A stretch of 41,011 bases of DNA from positions 1 through 41,011 of the forward strand of contig NZ_JHUV01000017.1 in the NCBI RefSeq assembly GCF_000619805.1, read 5' to 3'. A program made the position numbers and the translations under genes. Each line of letters begins with the position of its first letter. Position 1 is the first letter of the stretch. This DNA is from Sulfurihydrogenibium subterraneum DSM 15120 (lineage in GTDB: Bacteria > Aquificota > Aquificia > Aquificales > Hydrogenothermaceae). This document shows, piece by piece, positions 23,682 to 32,076 of this stretch. The notes beneath the pieces are model-generated. The model saw only the letters and a program-made list of their open reading frames with translations. It was not told the DNA's origin and searched no databases.

Positions 23682-23690
23682 GAGGTTATT

Positions 23691-23918
23691 ATGGAAGAAA
23701 AAGTTTTGGATGTAAGAAAAATTATACCTTTTGAAAGACATGAACTTATTTTTAAAACATTTGAAGAGTTAAAACCAAACGAGTCCTTTATTCTTATTAA
23801 TGATCATGACCCAAAACCACTTTACTACCAGTTTAAATATGAACAAGAGGGTAAGTTTCAATGGGAGTACTTACAACAGGGACCTGATTTATGGAAAGTT
23901 AAAATAACAAAAACTTAA
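23691..23918 (+). CDS. DUF2249 domain protein
   Basis: A 75-aa protein matching DUF2249 well: LDVRKIIPFERHELIFKTF at the start, then LINDHDPKPLYYQF, and the ending QQGPDLWKVKI. The conserved DHDPKPL histidine and acidic residues suggest a metal or ligand site, but no biochemical role is established. It has a good RBS (AGGAGG) and lies 9 nt after the cytochrome c' gene, so the two are probably cotranscribed. Such proteins commonly accompany NO reductase and NO-defence genes. Confidence 0.88.
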   Translation: MEEKVLDVRKIIPFERHELIFKTFEELKPNESFILINDHDPKPLYYQFKYEQEGKFQWEYLQQGPDLWKVKITKT

Positions 23919-23919
23919 A

Positions 23920-23933
23920 TTGATTTAAATCAA
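23920..23933 (+). promoter_or_regulatory. Perfect FNR/DNR box of the nor operon
   Basis: TTGATTTAAATCAA, identical to the napA box, starts one base after the DUF2249 stop codon. TACTAT (23954-23959) as -10 gives a start near 23967 and a box centre at about -40. The first gene on this transcript is the small ORF at 23983. Confidence 0.75.
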
Positions 23934-23982
23934 TGAAAAAGTTAGTAGATCTTTACTATCCTAAATAAAAAGGATTTTAAAA

Positions 23983-24111
23983 ATGAATGGATTAAAGAAA
24001 GCTGTGATTATTGTAGTATTGGCGGGAATACCTATAGTTTTAACAGTTATTTTACTGATAGGTCCATGTATTATTTCAATTATAACTCTCTTACTGAAAA
24101 ACTTGATGTGA
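23983..24111 (+). CDS. Small membrane protein (42 aa), first gene of nor operon
   Basis: An ATG at 23983 preceded by AAGGA (23970-23974, 8-nt spacing) opens a 42-codon frame ending TGA at 24109-24111. The product starts MNGLKKA and is then almost wholly hydrophobic (VIIVVLAGIPIVLTVILLIG, then PCIISIITLLL), enough for one long or two short membrane helices. It ends KNLM, with positive charge at both ends. It sits between the FNR-type promoter and the next gene (7 nt later), so it would be strongly expressed under denitrification. I recognise no family. It might be a small partner of the NO reductase or of the 4-TM protein. Confidence 0.65.
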   Translation: MNGLKKAVIIVVLAGIPIVLTVILLIGPCIISIITLLLKNLM

Positions 24112-24118
24112 GGTTTAT

Positions 24119-24526
24119 ATGGATATTGTTGGATTGATCTGGAAAATTTCATATATGGCTCATATGATAACAAATTCAGCCTTTTTTGGTTCTTCTATTT
24201 TGATGCTTCTTGCTTGTGAATACACATGTGAAAGTAAAGTTTTGTCCATATATAAAAAATTCTCATCTGTTTTTTTGATTGTTTCTTTTCTATCTGGCAT
24301 AGGACTTCTATCTATACTCAGTATTGGTGGTATGGATGACTTAACAACAAATAATGTTGGAATAAGCATACTTTTAATGATCAGCGGTTTTTCTATTTTG
24401 GTATTTATTTTCATATTTTTCCTTTTATATAAAGGAGATAGTTTAAAAATTAAGAAAGTTCTAATACGGGTTATGGTTTTGATTTATTTTTTAGTTTATC
24501 TAAGTAGAGTTTATTTAGTTCATTAA
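24119..24526 (+). CDS. Four-helix integral membrane protein, unknown function, nor operon
   Basis: A 135-aa protein with four predicted membrane segments (about 5-33, 48-70, 80-103 and 113-133) and short loops. TM1 carries H15 in SYMAHMITNSAFFGSS, and TM4 ends YLSRVYLVH, which could provide heme- or quinone-binding residues. It resembles small CopD-like or cytochrome-b-like membrane proteins only loosely. GTGAGG precedes the ATG. It lies 22 nt upstream of norZ in the same transcript, suggesting a function in NO reductase assembly or electron supply. Confidence 0.7.
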   Translation: MDIVGLIWKISYMAHMITNSAFFGSSILMLLACEYTCESKVLSIYKKFSSVFLIVSFLSGIGLLSILSIGGMDDLTTNNVGISILLMISGFSILVFIFIFFLLYKGDSLKIKKVLIRVMVLIYFLVYLSRVYLVH

Positions 24527-24548
24527 AATTCTAATAGGAGGTTTTGTC

Positions 24549-26771
24549 ATGGCTGAAGAAAGGTCTTACAAGAAGTGGTTCGTGACATTTCTGATAGGCC
24601 TGATTGTTGCTGTTTTACTTTTTACAGGCTTTACTGTCTATCAGATTAAAAACGTTCCACCTATTCCACAGGAGGTGAAAGGGGCTACTGGAACGCTTTA
24701 CACTTATGATGATGTAGTTCAGGGAAAAGCTTACTTTCAAAAGTACGTTCTTATGGATCAAGGATCTATCCTCGGCAATGGAGGATACATAGGGCCTGAT
24801 TACACTGCAATGATGTTGGACAAAAAAATAAGACATTTGGAGGAAATTTACTCACAAAAAATGTTATCAAAATCTTTTGATTCCTTAAATCCAGCTGAAA
24901 AAGCTTATGTTGATGGACTTGTTAAAAAAGATATGAGAGAAGTATCTGTATTAAAGCCAGATACAACCCAGATTACTCCTGAGCATGAACAAGCTTTTTT
25001 AAAAGCAAAACAAGAATTAGTTGAATTTCTAACAAAAGGAAATCCTAATTACTCTTTAATTGGAGGAATTATCAAACCGGAAGAAGCAGAAAAGATTGCT
25101 GCATTCGTTGATTGGTCTGCCTTGGTTGCTGCATCACCCAGACCTGGTAGTAACCTAACATACACAAACAACTGGCCGCCAGAACCAAGAATTGGATTAA
25201 CTGCTTCTTTCTCGTCATTAGCATGGTCATTAGTTGCAGTAATGGCTATATGGACATTAACAATAGTGGTTTTATGGGCATTTTATGATTACTTTATGAA
25301 ATTTAACGGGGATAAACCGGAGCCTTCCTTAACTATAACATCTTTAACACCTATGCAACAAAAAGTTTTAAAGTTTGTCCCGTTAGTTCCACTGTTCTTT
25401 TTCTTACAGGTGGTTATGGGAGGATATTTAGCGCACCTATACGCAGATCCTGCTCACAGCTGGATAATTCCACAATCATTATTACCTTTTAACGCAGCAA
25501 GATCTTTCCATTTAAACTTAGCAGTTCTTTGGATTGCTATTGGTTGGTTAGCTGGTGGGTTATTTATAGCACCGTTAGTTACAAAAGGAAAAGACTTTAA
25601 ATTCCCGATAGCTGTAGATATACTTTGGATTGCACTTGTTATTGTCGGACTTGGAGGATTGGCGGGATTATGGTTAGGAGCTTTAGGAAAACTCCCAGAT
25701 AATCTTTGGTTTTGGCTTGGTAATGAAGGAAGAGAGTATATTGAATTAGGTAGGTTATGGGATATTGGAATAGTAGTTGGACTTGTCCTATGGTTTTCGA
25801 TAGTATTCTTTACAATAAGAAAAGCTGAAAAGATTACTCCACCACTTCAGATGATTATATGGTCTTCTTTTGCGATAGCTGTTTTATATCTTGCTGGTAT
25901 GGCACCCCTAACAAAAATAATGCCAAACTTTACTGTTGATGATTACTTTAGATGGTGGGTCGTTCATCTTTGGGTTGAAAATACTTTTGAACTTTTTGCA
26001 GCTGGAACTATGGCATTTTTAACTGTTGCTTTAGGTCTTGTCAGTGTTAGATTTGCAACAATTATGATGTTCTTTGAAGCATTCTTAATAGTTGCTACAG
26101 GTACCATTGGAACGGGACACCATTATTTCTGGATGGGAGAAAATGAGATGTGGATTGCTTGGGGTGGTGTACTTTCATCTCTTGAGCCTTTACCACTTGT
26201 TATACTGATGGTTGAAGCATACAAAGAGTACGCTCATGTATCTCATAAAGATTTTCCATTTAGAATGGCATTTATCTGGCTTGCTGGTTCTGCTTTTTTA
26301 AACTGGTTAGGAGCAGGATTTTATGGAATGATAGTAAATTTACCTATAGTTAACTATTATGAACACGGAACCTACTTTGGAATGGCACATGGACACGTTG
26401 CATTGCTTGGTGCGTTTGGCTATGTAGCAATAGCATTCTTATATTTTATTGTTAGGGCAAATGCTTTAGCAAAAGGTCTTCACTGGGATGAAAAGCTTTC
26501 AAACCTTGCCTTTGGATTAACAACAGCTGGAATATTCTTCTATGCAATTCCTACAATGGTTATTGGAACTAAACAATTTCAATGGGCATACGAAATAGGA
26601 TATTGGGCTGCGAGAACAAGAGAAGTATTAGAAGGTTTAGGATTTTGGATGTGGATTAGAATAGTACCAGATGCGATGATATTAATAGGAAGTGCTTTAA
26701 TTTTAGTGGATATTATTTATAAGCTTTACCTCTCTCAAAAAGAATCTGTATCATATAAGACATCTCCATAA
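24549..26771 (+). CDS. norZ: Quinol-dependent nitric oxide reductase (qNOR)
   Basis: This membrane enzyme reduces two NO to N2O using quinol. The 740-aa single chain contains the N-terminal NorC-like segment (TM1 at about 11-30, then a periplasmic domain to about 215 without any CxxCH) fused to the NorB core. That makes it qNOR rather than cytochrome-c-dependent cNOR. Metal-site residues are H473 in VVHLWVENTFE with E477 and E481 nearby, and H524-H525 in GTGHHYFWMG, for FeB. H614 and H616 (FGMAHGHVALLG) are heme ligand region residues, with H321 (SFHLNLAV) the partner for low-spin heme. AGGAGG precedes the ATG. It ends the operon before a strong terminator at 26782. Confidence 0.95.
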   Translation: MAEERSYKKWFVTFLIGLIVAVLLFTGFTVYQIKNVPPIPQEVKGATGTLYTYDDVVQGKAYFQKYVLMDQGSILGNGGYIGPDYTAMMLDKKIRHLEEIYSQKMLSKSFDSLNPAEKAYVDGLVKKDMREVSVLKPDTTQITPEHEQAFLKAKQELVEFLTKGNPNYSLIGGIIKPEEAEKIAAFVDWSALVAASPRPGSNLTYTNNWPPEPRIGLTASFSSLAWSLVAVMAIWTLTIVVLWAFYDYFMKFNGDKPEPSLTITSLTPMQQKVLKFVPLVPLFFFLQVVMGGYLAHLYADPAHSWIIPQSLLPFNAARSFHLNLAVLWIAIGWLAGGLFIAPLVTKGKDFKFPIAVDILWIALVIVGLGGLAGLWLGALGKLPDNLWFWLGNEGREYIELGRLWDIGIVVGLVLWFSIVFFTIRKAEKITPPLQMIIWSSFAIAVLYLAGMAPLTKIMPNFTVDDYFRWWVVHLWVENTFELFAAGTMAFLTVALGLVSVRFATIMMFFEAFLIVATGTIGTGHHYFWMGENEMWIAWGGVLSSLEPLPLVILMVEAYKEYAHVSHKDFPFRMAFIWLAGSAFLNWLGAGFYGMIVNLPIVNYYEHGTYFGMAHGHVALLGAFGYVAIAFLYFIVRANALAKGLHWDEKLSNLAFGLTTAGIFFYAIPTMVIGTKQFQWAYEIGYWAARTREVLEGLGFWMWIRIVPDAMILIGSALILVDIIYKLYLSQKESVSYKTSP

Positions 26772-26781
26772 TCCAAACTTT

Positions 26782-26808
26782 GAGGGAAGGTTTTACCTTC
26801 CCTCTTTA
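26782..26808 (+). terminator. Intrinsic terminator of the nor operon
   Basis: GAGGGAAGGT (26782-26791) pairs perfectly with ACCTTCCCTC (26795-26804), a 10-bp stem with a TTT loop, followed by TTTAT. The T tract is short but the stem is strong. Confidence 0.85.
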
Positions 26809-26873
26809 TCATAAAGTTTAAAACGTAATAACTCTTATTGCAAAATTCAAATTCCTCGCTCATATTTAACACT

Positions 26874-27725
26874 ATGAAAGTTTTAATCTATGGTTCCACT
26901 GGCTTTGTAGGAAGGTATGTTGTAAAGCAGATGATTAATAAAGTAGAGCTATATTTAGCTGTGAGGAATGAAAGTAAAGTAAAGAGCATTTTTGGAGATT
27001 ACATAAAAGCTATAAAATTAACCGATAAAATCGAAAATCCTATTTTTGAAGTTAATCCAGACGTTGTCATAAACCTTATAGGTATTCTAAAAGAAAGTAA
27101 AGATAACACCTTTGAATATACCCACTATGAAATACCAAAAAGACTTATAGATGCTTCAAAAAGTGTTAATCTTAAAAAGTTTATTCAAATGTCAGCCTTA
27201 GGAGCTGATATAAACTCAAAAAGTAGATATCAAAAAACTAAAGCGATGGCAGAGCAGTATTTAATATCCAGTGGTCTTGATTACGTTATATTTAGGCCTT
27301 CAATAATATTTGGGAAAGAGCAGAAACTGTTTGAAGATTTTAAAAAGTACAGTAAAATAGCACCTTTTTTCTTAGCACCTTGCGACGCAAAAGTTCAGCC
27401 TGTTAACGTTTACGATGTAGCAGAATGTTTTGAAAAAGCCACCACAACAGATGTAAAAAATGAGATTTTTGAGCTTTGTGGTAATAAAGTAGTAAACTAT
27501 AAAGAGCTATTTGAGTTTGCATTAAAATACCTAAACATAAAAAGACCTGTTATACCTGTTCCAAAGAAAGCATTTTTATTTATGATACCTGCATTTTCTT
27601 TAATGCCTGACCCTATAATGACACTTGACCAGTATTATATGCTACAGGAAGATAACGTTTGCAGTGGAAATTATAAAGGAGTAAAAGACTTACTTGGAAG
27701 TGTAAGAGATGCTTTTGTTTTTTAA
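26874..27725 (+). CDS. NAD(P)-binding epimerase/dehydratase-like protein (NDUFA9-type)
   Basis: A 283-aa atypical short-chain dehydrogenase. The Rossmann motif GSTGFVGRYV sits near residue 7, and IVINLIGI-like and SALGADINSKSRYQKTKAMAE segments follow, resembling the complex-I NDUFA9/YbjT-like group. The YxxxK motif is YQKTK. The ATG at 26874 is taken as start, since it opens directly with the Rossmann strand; in-frame codons upstream (TTG at 26838) would add a non-family leader. No ribosome site precedes it, but TTGCAA (26838-26843) and CATATT (26861-26866) spaced by 17 could give transcription starting at the ATG, a leaderless mRNA. It converges with murI (4-bp overlap). Confidence 0.8.
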   Translation: MKVLIYGSTGFVGRYVVKQMINKVELYLAVRNESKVKSIFGDYIKAIKLTDKIENPIFEVNPDVVINLIGILKESKDNTFEYTHYEIPKRLIDASKSVNLKKFIQMSALGADINSKSRYQKTKAMAEQYLISSGLDYVIFRPSIIFGKEQKLFEDFKKYSKIAPFFLAPCDAKVQPVNVYDVAECFEKATTTDVKNEIFELCGNKVVNYKELFEFALKYLNIKRPVIPVPKKAFLFMIPAFSLMPDPIMTLDQYYMLQEDNVCSGNYKGVKDLLGSVRDAFVF

Positions 27726-28504
27726 AGGGAGCATAAATCAGACAGCTCTATCTTTTCTGTCCTTACATCTCCTATTAGGATTTTTTTAAAATTATTAAAG
27801 GCGTGGGATTCGTCTGTAATGAATATTTTTCTAACTCCGTTTCCTTTAAAATTTAAATTTAAACTTTTTATATGGTCAACTATCGCTATAGATGAGTCAA
27901 CTATGTTTAGATGAGGATATAGAGATTTGATTGTATTTTTCAAAAGGGGATAGTGGGTACAACCAAGTATAAGAGTATCTATACCTTTTTCTACCAACTC
28001 TTGCAAGTATTCTTTTACCGTTAGCTTTGCTATTTCGTTATCAGTCCAGCCTTCTTCTACCAGTGGCACAAACAAAGGACAAGGTTTTTGATAGATTTCT
28101 AACGAGTTGTCTAAATTTTTCAGCTCATTTACATAAGATTGACTTTTTACAGTTGCAACTGTACCTATCACTCCAACTTTTTTGTTTTTTGTGTACCTTA
28201 TAGCAGTTTCAGCTCCAGGTTTTACAACGCCTATTATAGGAATAGGTAGGATTTTTTTTAAAGTTTCCAGAGCATAGGAAGAAGCTGTATTACAGGCTAT
28301 TATCAAAAGGTCTACATTAAAGTTATGGTAAAGGTATGTAGCACACTCAATAGAATATCTTATTATTGTTTCTTTTGATTTGTTTCCATAAGGAACTCTT
28401 GCAGTATCTCCTAAATAGTAAATATCTGCACTTGGAAAATTTTCTGCAACTTCTTTAAATACTGTTAATCCACCTATTCCTGAATCAAATATTCCAATGG
28501 ACAT
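27722..28504 (-). CDS. murI: Glutamate racemase MurI
   Basis: MurI makes D-glutamate for peptidoglycan from L-glutamate without cofactor. The 260-aa protein has the family start GIFDSGIGGLTVFKE, the two catalytic cysteines C71 (ACNTAS) and C182 (GCTHYPLL), and YYLGDTARVPYG. It is of normal length. It is the last gene of an rng-bamD-rsfS-murI run on the minus strand, its ATG overlapping the rsfS stop by one base. Confidence 0.96.
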   Translation of the reverse strand: MSIGIFDSGIGGLTVFKEVAENFPSADIYYLGDTARVPYGNKSKETIIRYSIECATYLYHNFNVDLLIIACNTASSYALETLKKILPIPIIGVVKPGAETAIRYTKNKKVGVIGTVATVKSQSYVNELKNLDNSLEIYQKPCPLFVPLVEEGWTDNEIAKLTVKEYLQELVEKGIDTLILGCTHYPLLKNTIKSLYPHLNIVDSSIAIVDHIKSLNLNFKGNGVRKIFITDESHAFNNFKKILIGDVRTEKIELSDLCSL

Positions 28505-28863
28505 TAACTTTCCTTAACTGTTGAGTTAATTTCTACTCTTGGAGCGTCAGACCATAGCCACTCAAGTTTGTAGTAATCTCTTATCTCTGGCAAAAATATG
28601 TTTACCATAATATCTCCATAATCTATGGCTATCCATCTTCCTTCGTTATAACCTTCTAAATGTTGTGGGATTACACCATACTCTTTTAAACCTGCAATTA
28701 TGTTATCACATATAGCCCTTGTATGAACTGGCACACTTCCAGATAGAATAACCATGTAATCTGCAATAGGAGACACTTTTCCTATTTCTAAAGCTACTAT
28801 ATCCTCTCCTTTTTTCTCTTCTGCTTTTTCTACAATCTTTTTTAAAATATCCAACGCTTCCAT
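28504..28863 (-). CDS. rsfS: Ribosomal silencing factor RsfS
   Basis: RsfS binds ribosomal protein uL14 and blocks subunit joining when nutrients are short. The 119-aa protein has the family features ADYMVILSGSVPVHTRAICD and EGYNEGRWIAIDYGDIMVNIF, and ends in DYYKLEWLWSDA. It is of normal length. It follows bamD after 8 nt and overlaps murI by one base, so it is part of a housekeeping operon. Confidence 0.95.
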   Translation of the reverse strand: MEALDILKKIVEKAEEKKGEDIVALEIGKVSPIADYMVILSGSVPVHTRAICDNIIAGLKEYGVIPQHLEGYNEGRWIAIDYGDIMVNIFLPEIRDYYKLEWLWSDAPRVEINSTVKES

Positions 28864-28871
28864 CTCACCTC

Positions 28872-29798
28872 TTAAAATTGAAGTTTTTTTAATAAATTTT
28901 GCAATTTACTTTCATTTTCAAGATTTTTCATTTGCTGTTTGTAAGGAGACTCTGGAAAAGCTTTATCAAATGATGCTATCATCTCTTTTGCTTTCTCTTT
29001 TGAGTTGTTTATTCTCTCTATGAGATTGTTAAGATGCTGTTCTAAAAGCTTTTTTCTGTTTATTAAAACGTTTTTTGCCTCTAAGTCTTTCTCTTGGTCT
29101 ATCTTTTTCTCTAACTCTTTTATCTGTTGTTTGTAGTTTTCAATTTCATGGGTGTACTGATATTGGGAGTTTATTAAGTTGTAAGCGAGCTTGTATATTA
29201 CGTAGTCTTTTTGTATGTAATCTTTGTACTTACTGTATGCTTCTTGATAGTAAACTGCAGCTGAGTAGGGTTTGCCATACTTTTCATAGGTCTCTGCTAT
29301 GTATAATGTATGCTTTGCCTTTATTTCGTTTACTTTCTTTATTATTTCTTTCGCAGCTGCTACATATTTGCTGTCTGGATAACTGTCTATTATCTCTTGT
29401 GCTTTTTCTTCTGCTTTGTTTACGTATGTTAAGTCCCTTTTGTAATCAGGGGATACAAACATATAGGACATTGCAAGTTTGTATAGAGCTTCTGGGATTT
29501 TAGGTGAAGTTGGGAAAAGGGCAATAAACTCTTCAAACTCAACTATAGCATCTACATACTCCTCTCTGTTGTAATAAGAGTCTGCCAAAGCAAATCTTGC
29601 TTCCATAAGCTGTGCAGGTGTAAGACCTTCCGACTTGAATATTGCGTTTTTTAACTCTTCTTTTGCTTTTTTGTAATCTCCTTTTTGATATAGAGTTAAA
29701 CCTTTTGATAACTTTTCTTGACCTATGTAAACTTCTGTTTTGCTACCGCAAGAAAACATAAAAGCCGATAAAATGCCTAAAAAAACAATTTTTTTCAT
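28872..29798 (-). CDS. bamD: Outer-membrane assembly lipoprotein BamD-like
   Basis: A 308-aa lipoprotein with a lipobox (signal 1-16, lipid-bearing C17 in FMFSCGS), followed by tetratricopeptide-like helical repeats typical of BamD/YfiO: KGDYKKAKEELKNAI, REEYVDAIVEFEEFIALFP and KPYSAAVYYQEAY. BamD helps BamA fold beta-barrel proteins in the outer membrane. A long charged coiled-coil-like stretch (about 215-270, rich in K, E and Q) is added relative to the usual ~245 aa protein. It overlaps rng by 4 bp. A general TPR lipoprotein is the alternative. Confidence 0.85.
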   Translation of the reverse strand: MKKIVFLGILSAFMFSCGSKTEVYIGQEKLSKGLTLYQKGDYKKAKEELKNAIFKSEGLTPAQLMEARFALADSYYNREEYVDAIVEFEEFIALFPTSPKIPEALYKLAMSYMFVSPDYKRDLTYVNKAEEKAQEIIDSYPDSKYVAAAKEIIKKVNEIKAKHTLYIAETYEKYGKPYSAAVYYQEAYSKYKDYIQKDYVIYKLAYNLINSQYQYTHEIENYKQQIKELEKKIDQEKDLEAKNVLINRKKLLEQHLNNLIERINNSKEKAKEMIASFDKAFPESPYKQQMKNLENESKLQNLLKKLQF

Positions 29799-31207
29799 AA
29801 TACTTTTTCAACCTCAAACTTATCTATGTGCATTTTATTATTATACTCTATTTCTACAAACTCCTTAAGGTTTAGACTTTCTAAAAGTTGATTTACTCCG
29901 TTTGATAGCTTTGGGTTTATCATAAGTTTTAATTTAACAAATGGTTTGGCTTTAAGCAACGTTTTTTCAAGTTCAAAAAGTAATATATCTTCAGACCTTA
30001 AATATCCTTTTCCGTAGCATGTTTGGCAAGACTGAGAAAGTTGTTTTACTATACTTTCTTCTAACTTTTTTCTTGAAAGTTCTACTAAACCAAGCTGGGT
30101 TAATCCTTTTATTTTTACAGGTCTTTTGTCTTTTCTAAATTCTTCTTTTAGTAATTCAAGAAGTTTTTCTTTATGGTCTTTCTCTGTCATATCTATAAAG
30201 TCTATTATTATTATTCCTGCTAAATCTCTAAGTCTTATTTGCCTTACTATCTCTTTTACAGCTTCTGTGTTTATTTTAAATGCTGTTTCTTCAAGGTTTT
30301 TTTGCTTATGACAGCTTCCACTGTTTACATCTATAACAACCAACGCTTCTGTCTCTTGTATTACAAGGTAAGCTCCGCTTTTTAGGTATGCGTAAGGTGA
30401 AAGTATTTTATTTATTAGTTTATCTATACCGTATGCAAAGTATAGAGATTCTTTTCTTTTTCTGTATGGTGTGATTTTTATGGTATTGTTTGGGAAGTTG
30501 TTGTTTAAAAACTCTTTTATCTGTTTTAGAAGTTTTATGTCGTCAGATATTATCTCTGAAAAGTTTGCTGCATAGTCTCTTAAGATGGTAAAAGCTTTAA
30601 ATGGTTCTTCGTAAATAAGTGCTGGCGCTTTCTTTTTTTCTGCATCTTTTTGAATGTTGCTCCATAACTCTTTTAAAAACTCAAAATCTTCTAATATCTC
30701 TTCATCTGTAGAATTTATTGCAGAAGTTCTTATTATTATTCCATAATTATCAGGGTTGTAGTCTTTTATGAGATTACTTATACGATTTTTTAAGGAATCT
30801 CTTATTTCTTGGTCTTCGTATTTTGAAGATATTGAAATTTTTCCTTTATTTTGTGGGAGTAAAACTAAAAACTTTCCTGGCAGGGAAAGTTTACAGGATA
30901 GTTTTGCTCCTTTTGTACTTACAGGAGACCTTTTTACCTGAACGAGGATTACAGAGCCTTTTTTTAGATTTTTACACTCTTCTTCACATACGTCTTTACT
31001 GGGTAAAAAAGCCTCTTTGTCTTCTCCTATGTCTACAAAGTAGGCTTCCATTGCTGAGCTGTAAGATAAAACTTTTCCTTTATATATGTTGCCTGTTTGT
31101 TTTGATATCTCTATATCTTCAATTTTAAGTTCAACAGGAACGTTATCTTCTAATATAAGGTAAAAAATTTTTTTTGTTCCTGTTGTAATGATAAGCTTTC
31201 TATCCAA
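29795..31207 (-). CDS. rng: Ribonuclease E/G family endoribonuclease
   Basis: This enzyme cleaves single-stranded, AU-rich RNA and matures rRNA. It contains an S1 RNA-binding domain (about 25-105, GNIYKGKVLSYSSAMEAYFV), RNase H-like and DNase I-like parts, catalytic-site aspartates in VVIDVNSG and IIIDFIDM, and the zinc-link CQTC pair (CQTCYGKGYL). There is no long RNase E scaffold. I start it at TTG 31207 (470 aa, MDRKLIITTG) because GGAG lies 8 nt upstream and the region before it (VKH, IINVFVIIAY) is non-family. An upstream ATG at 31267 would give 490 aa. It overlaps bamD by 4 bp. Confidence 0.9.
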   Translation of the reverse strand: MDRKLIITTGTKKIFYLILEDNVPVELKIEDIEISKQTGNIYKGKVLSYSSAMEAYFVDIGEDKEAFLPSKDVCEEECKNLKKGSVILVQVKRSPVSTKGAKLSCKLSLPGKFLVLLPQNKGKISISSKYEDQEIRDSLKNRISNLIKDYNPDNYGIIIRTSAINSTDEEILEDFEFLKELWSNIQKDAEKKKAPALIYEEPFKAFTILRDYAANFSEIISDDIKLLKQIKEFLNNNFPNNTIKITPYRKRKESLYFAYGIDKLINKILSPYAYLKSGAYLVIQETEALVVIDVNSGSCHKQKNLEETAFKINTEAVKEIVRQIRLRDLAGIIIIDFIDMTEKDHKEKLLELLKEEFRKDKRPVKIKGLTQLGLVELSRKKLEESIVKQLSQSCQTCYGKGYLRSEDILLFELEKTLLKAKPFVKLKLMINPKLSNGVNQLLESLNLKEFVEIEYNNKMHIDKFEVEKVL

Positions 31208-31302
31208 GTGTTTTACTCCGTAAGCAATAATAACAAAAACGTTTATAATTTTAGCATAAATACACATGATTTAGGTGAGGTAGTTTTTATTAAAAGGTGA
31301 GT

Positions 31303-32076
31303 TTACAAATAAACTCTCGATGATAGGAGTTTTTTGGTGTATTCTGATTTTGGGTTGTCAAATATCTGGTAAACATCACCCTCTTCCATAATCTCTCCTT
31401 TATACATTACAACAACTCTATCAGCTATCTGGGCGACTACTCCAAGGTCATGGGTTATAGACAGTATTCCAATGTTGTATGTTTGTTTTAAATCTTGAAA
31501 AAGGGATAAAATGCTAGCTGCTGTTGTGACGTCTAAAGCTGTTGTTGGTTCATCTGCTAATATGTATTTAGGTTTGTTTACTACAGCTGTAGCTATTACG
31601 ACTCTTTGTTTAAGACCTCCAGATAATTCGTGAGGGTATTGGTAAAATCGTCTTTCTGGGTCTGGAATTTTTACAGCTTCCATAGTTTTTAAAACTAAAT
31701 CTTTTGCTTCTTTATAAGACATGTCTTTGTGTGCCAACACTGTTTCTAATATCTGTTCTCCTACTGGAAGTAGTGGATTTAAAACTGCTGATGGCTCTTG
31801 AAAAACCATTGATACAACACTACCTCTTAATCTTCTAATTTCCTCTTTTGATAGGTCTTTTATGTTTTTGCCGTCTATAATTATATTTCCTTCAACCTTT
31901 GTATAAGAAGGAAGAAGACCCATTATGGCATTACAGCTTACACTTTTTCCAGAACCTGACTCTCCAACGATTGATAGAATCTCACCTTGATTTAGATGAA
32001 AGGAGACTCCTTTCAGAGCCTCCACTGTTTGATTGTCAAGAGTAAACTTTACTTTTAGATTTTCAACTTTTATCAC
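31303..32076 (-). CDS. ABC transporter ATPase, OppD/DppD-like, short form
   Basis: A 257-aa ATP-binding subunit of the peptide/nickel ABC importer family. It has Walker A GESGSGKS, the Q-loop FQEPSAVLNPL, a signature that reads LSGGLKQR, Walker B YILADEPTTALD and the switch His SITHDL. Typical OppD/DppD proteins are about 320 aa with a C-terminal oligopeptide domain and often a cysteine cluster; both are absent here. No permease or binding-protein gene is adjacent. It overlaps dsbC by 4 bp. The substrate is unknown. Confidence 0.88.
   Translation of the reverse strand: MIKVENLKVKFTLDNQTVEALKGVSFHLNQGEILSIVGESGSGKSVSCNAIMGLLPSYTKVEGNIIIDGKNIKDLSKEEIRRLRGSVVSMVFQEPSAVLNPLLPVGEQILETVLAHKDMSYKEAKDLVLKTMEAVKIPDPERRFYQYPHELSGGLKQRVVIATAVVNKPKYILADEPTTALDVTTAASILSLFQDLKQTYNIGILSITHDLGVVAQIADRVVVMYKGEIMEEGDVYQIFDNPKSEYTKKLLSSRVYL

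Noticed and set aside
24549-26771. Cytochrome-c-dependent NO reductase (NorCB)
   Set aside because: There is no CxxCH in the N-terminal periplasmic domain and no separate norC; the 740-aa fused form is the quinol type.
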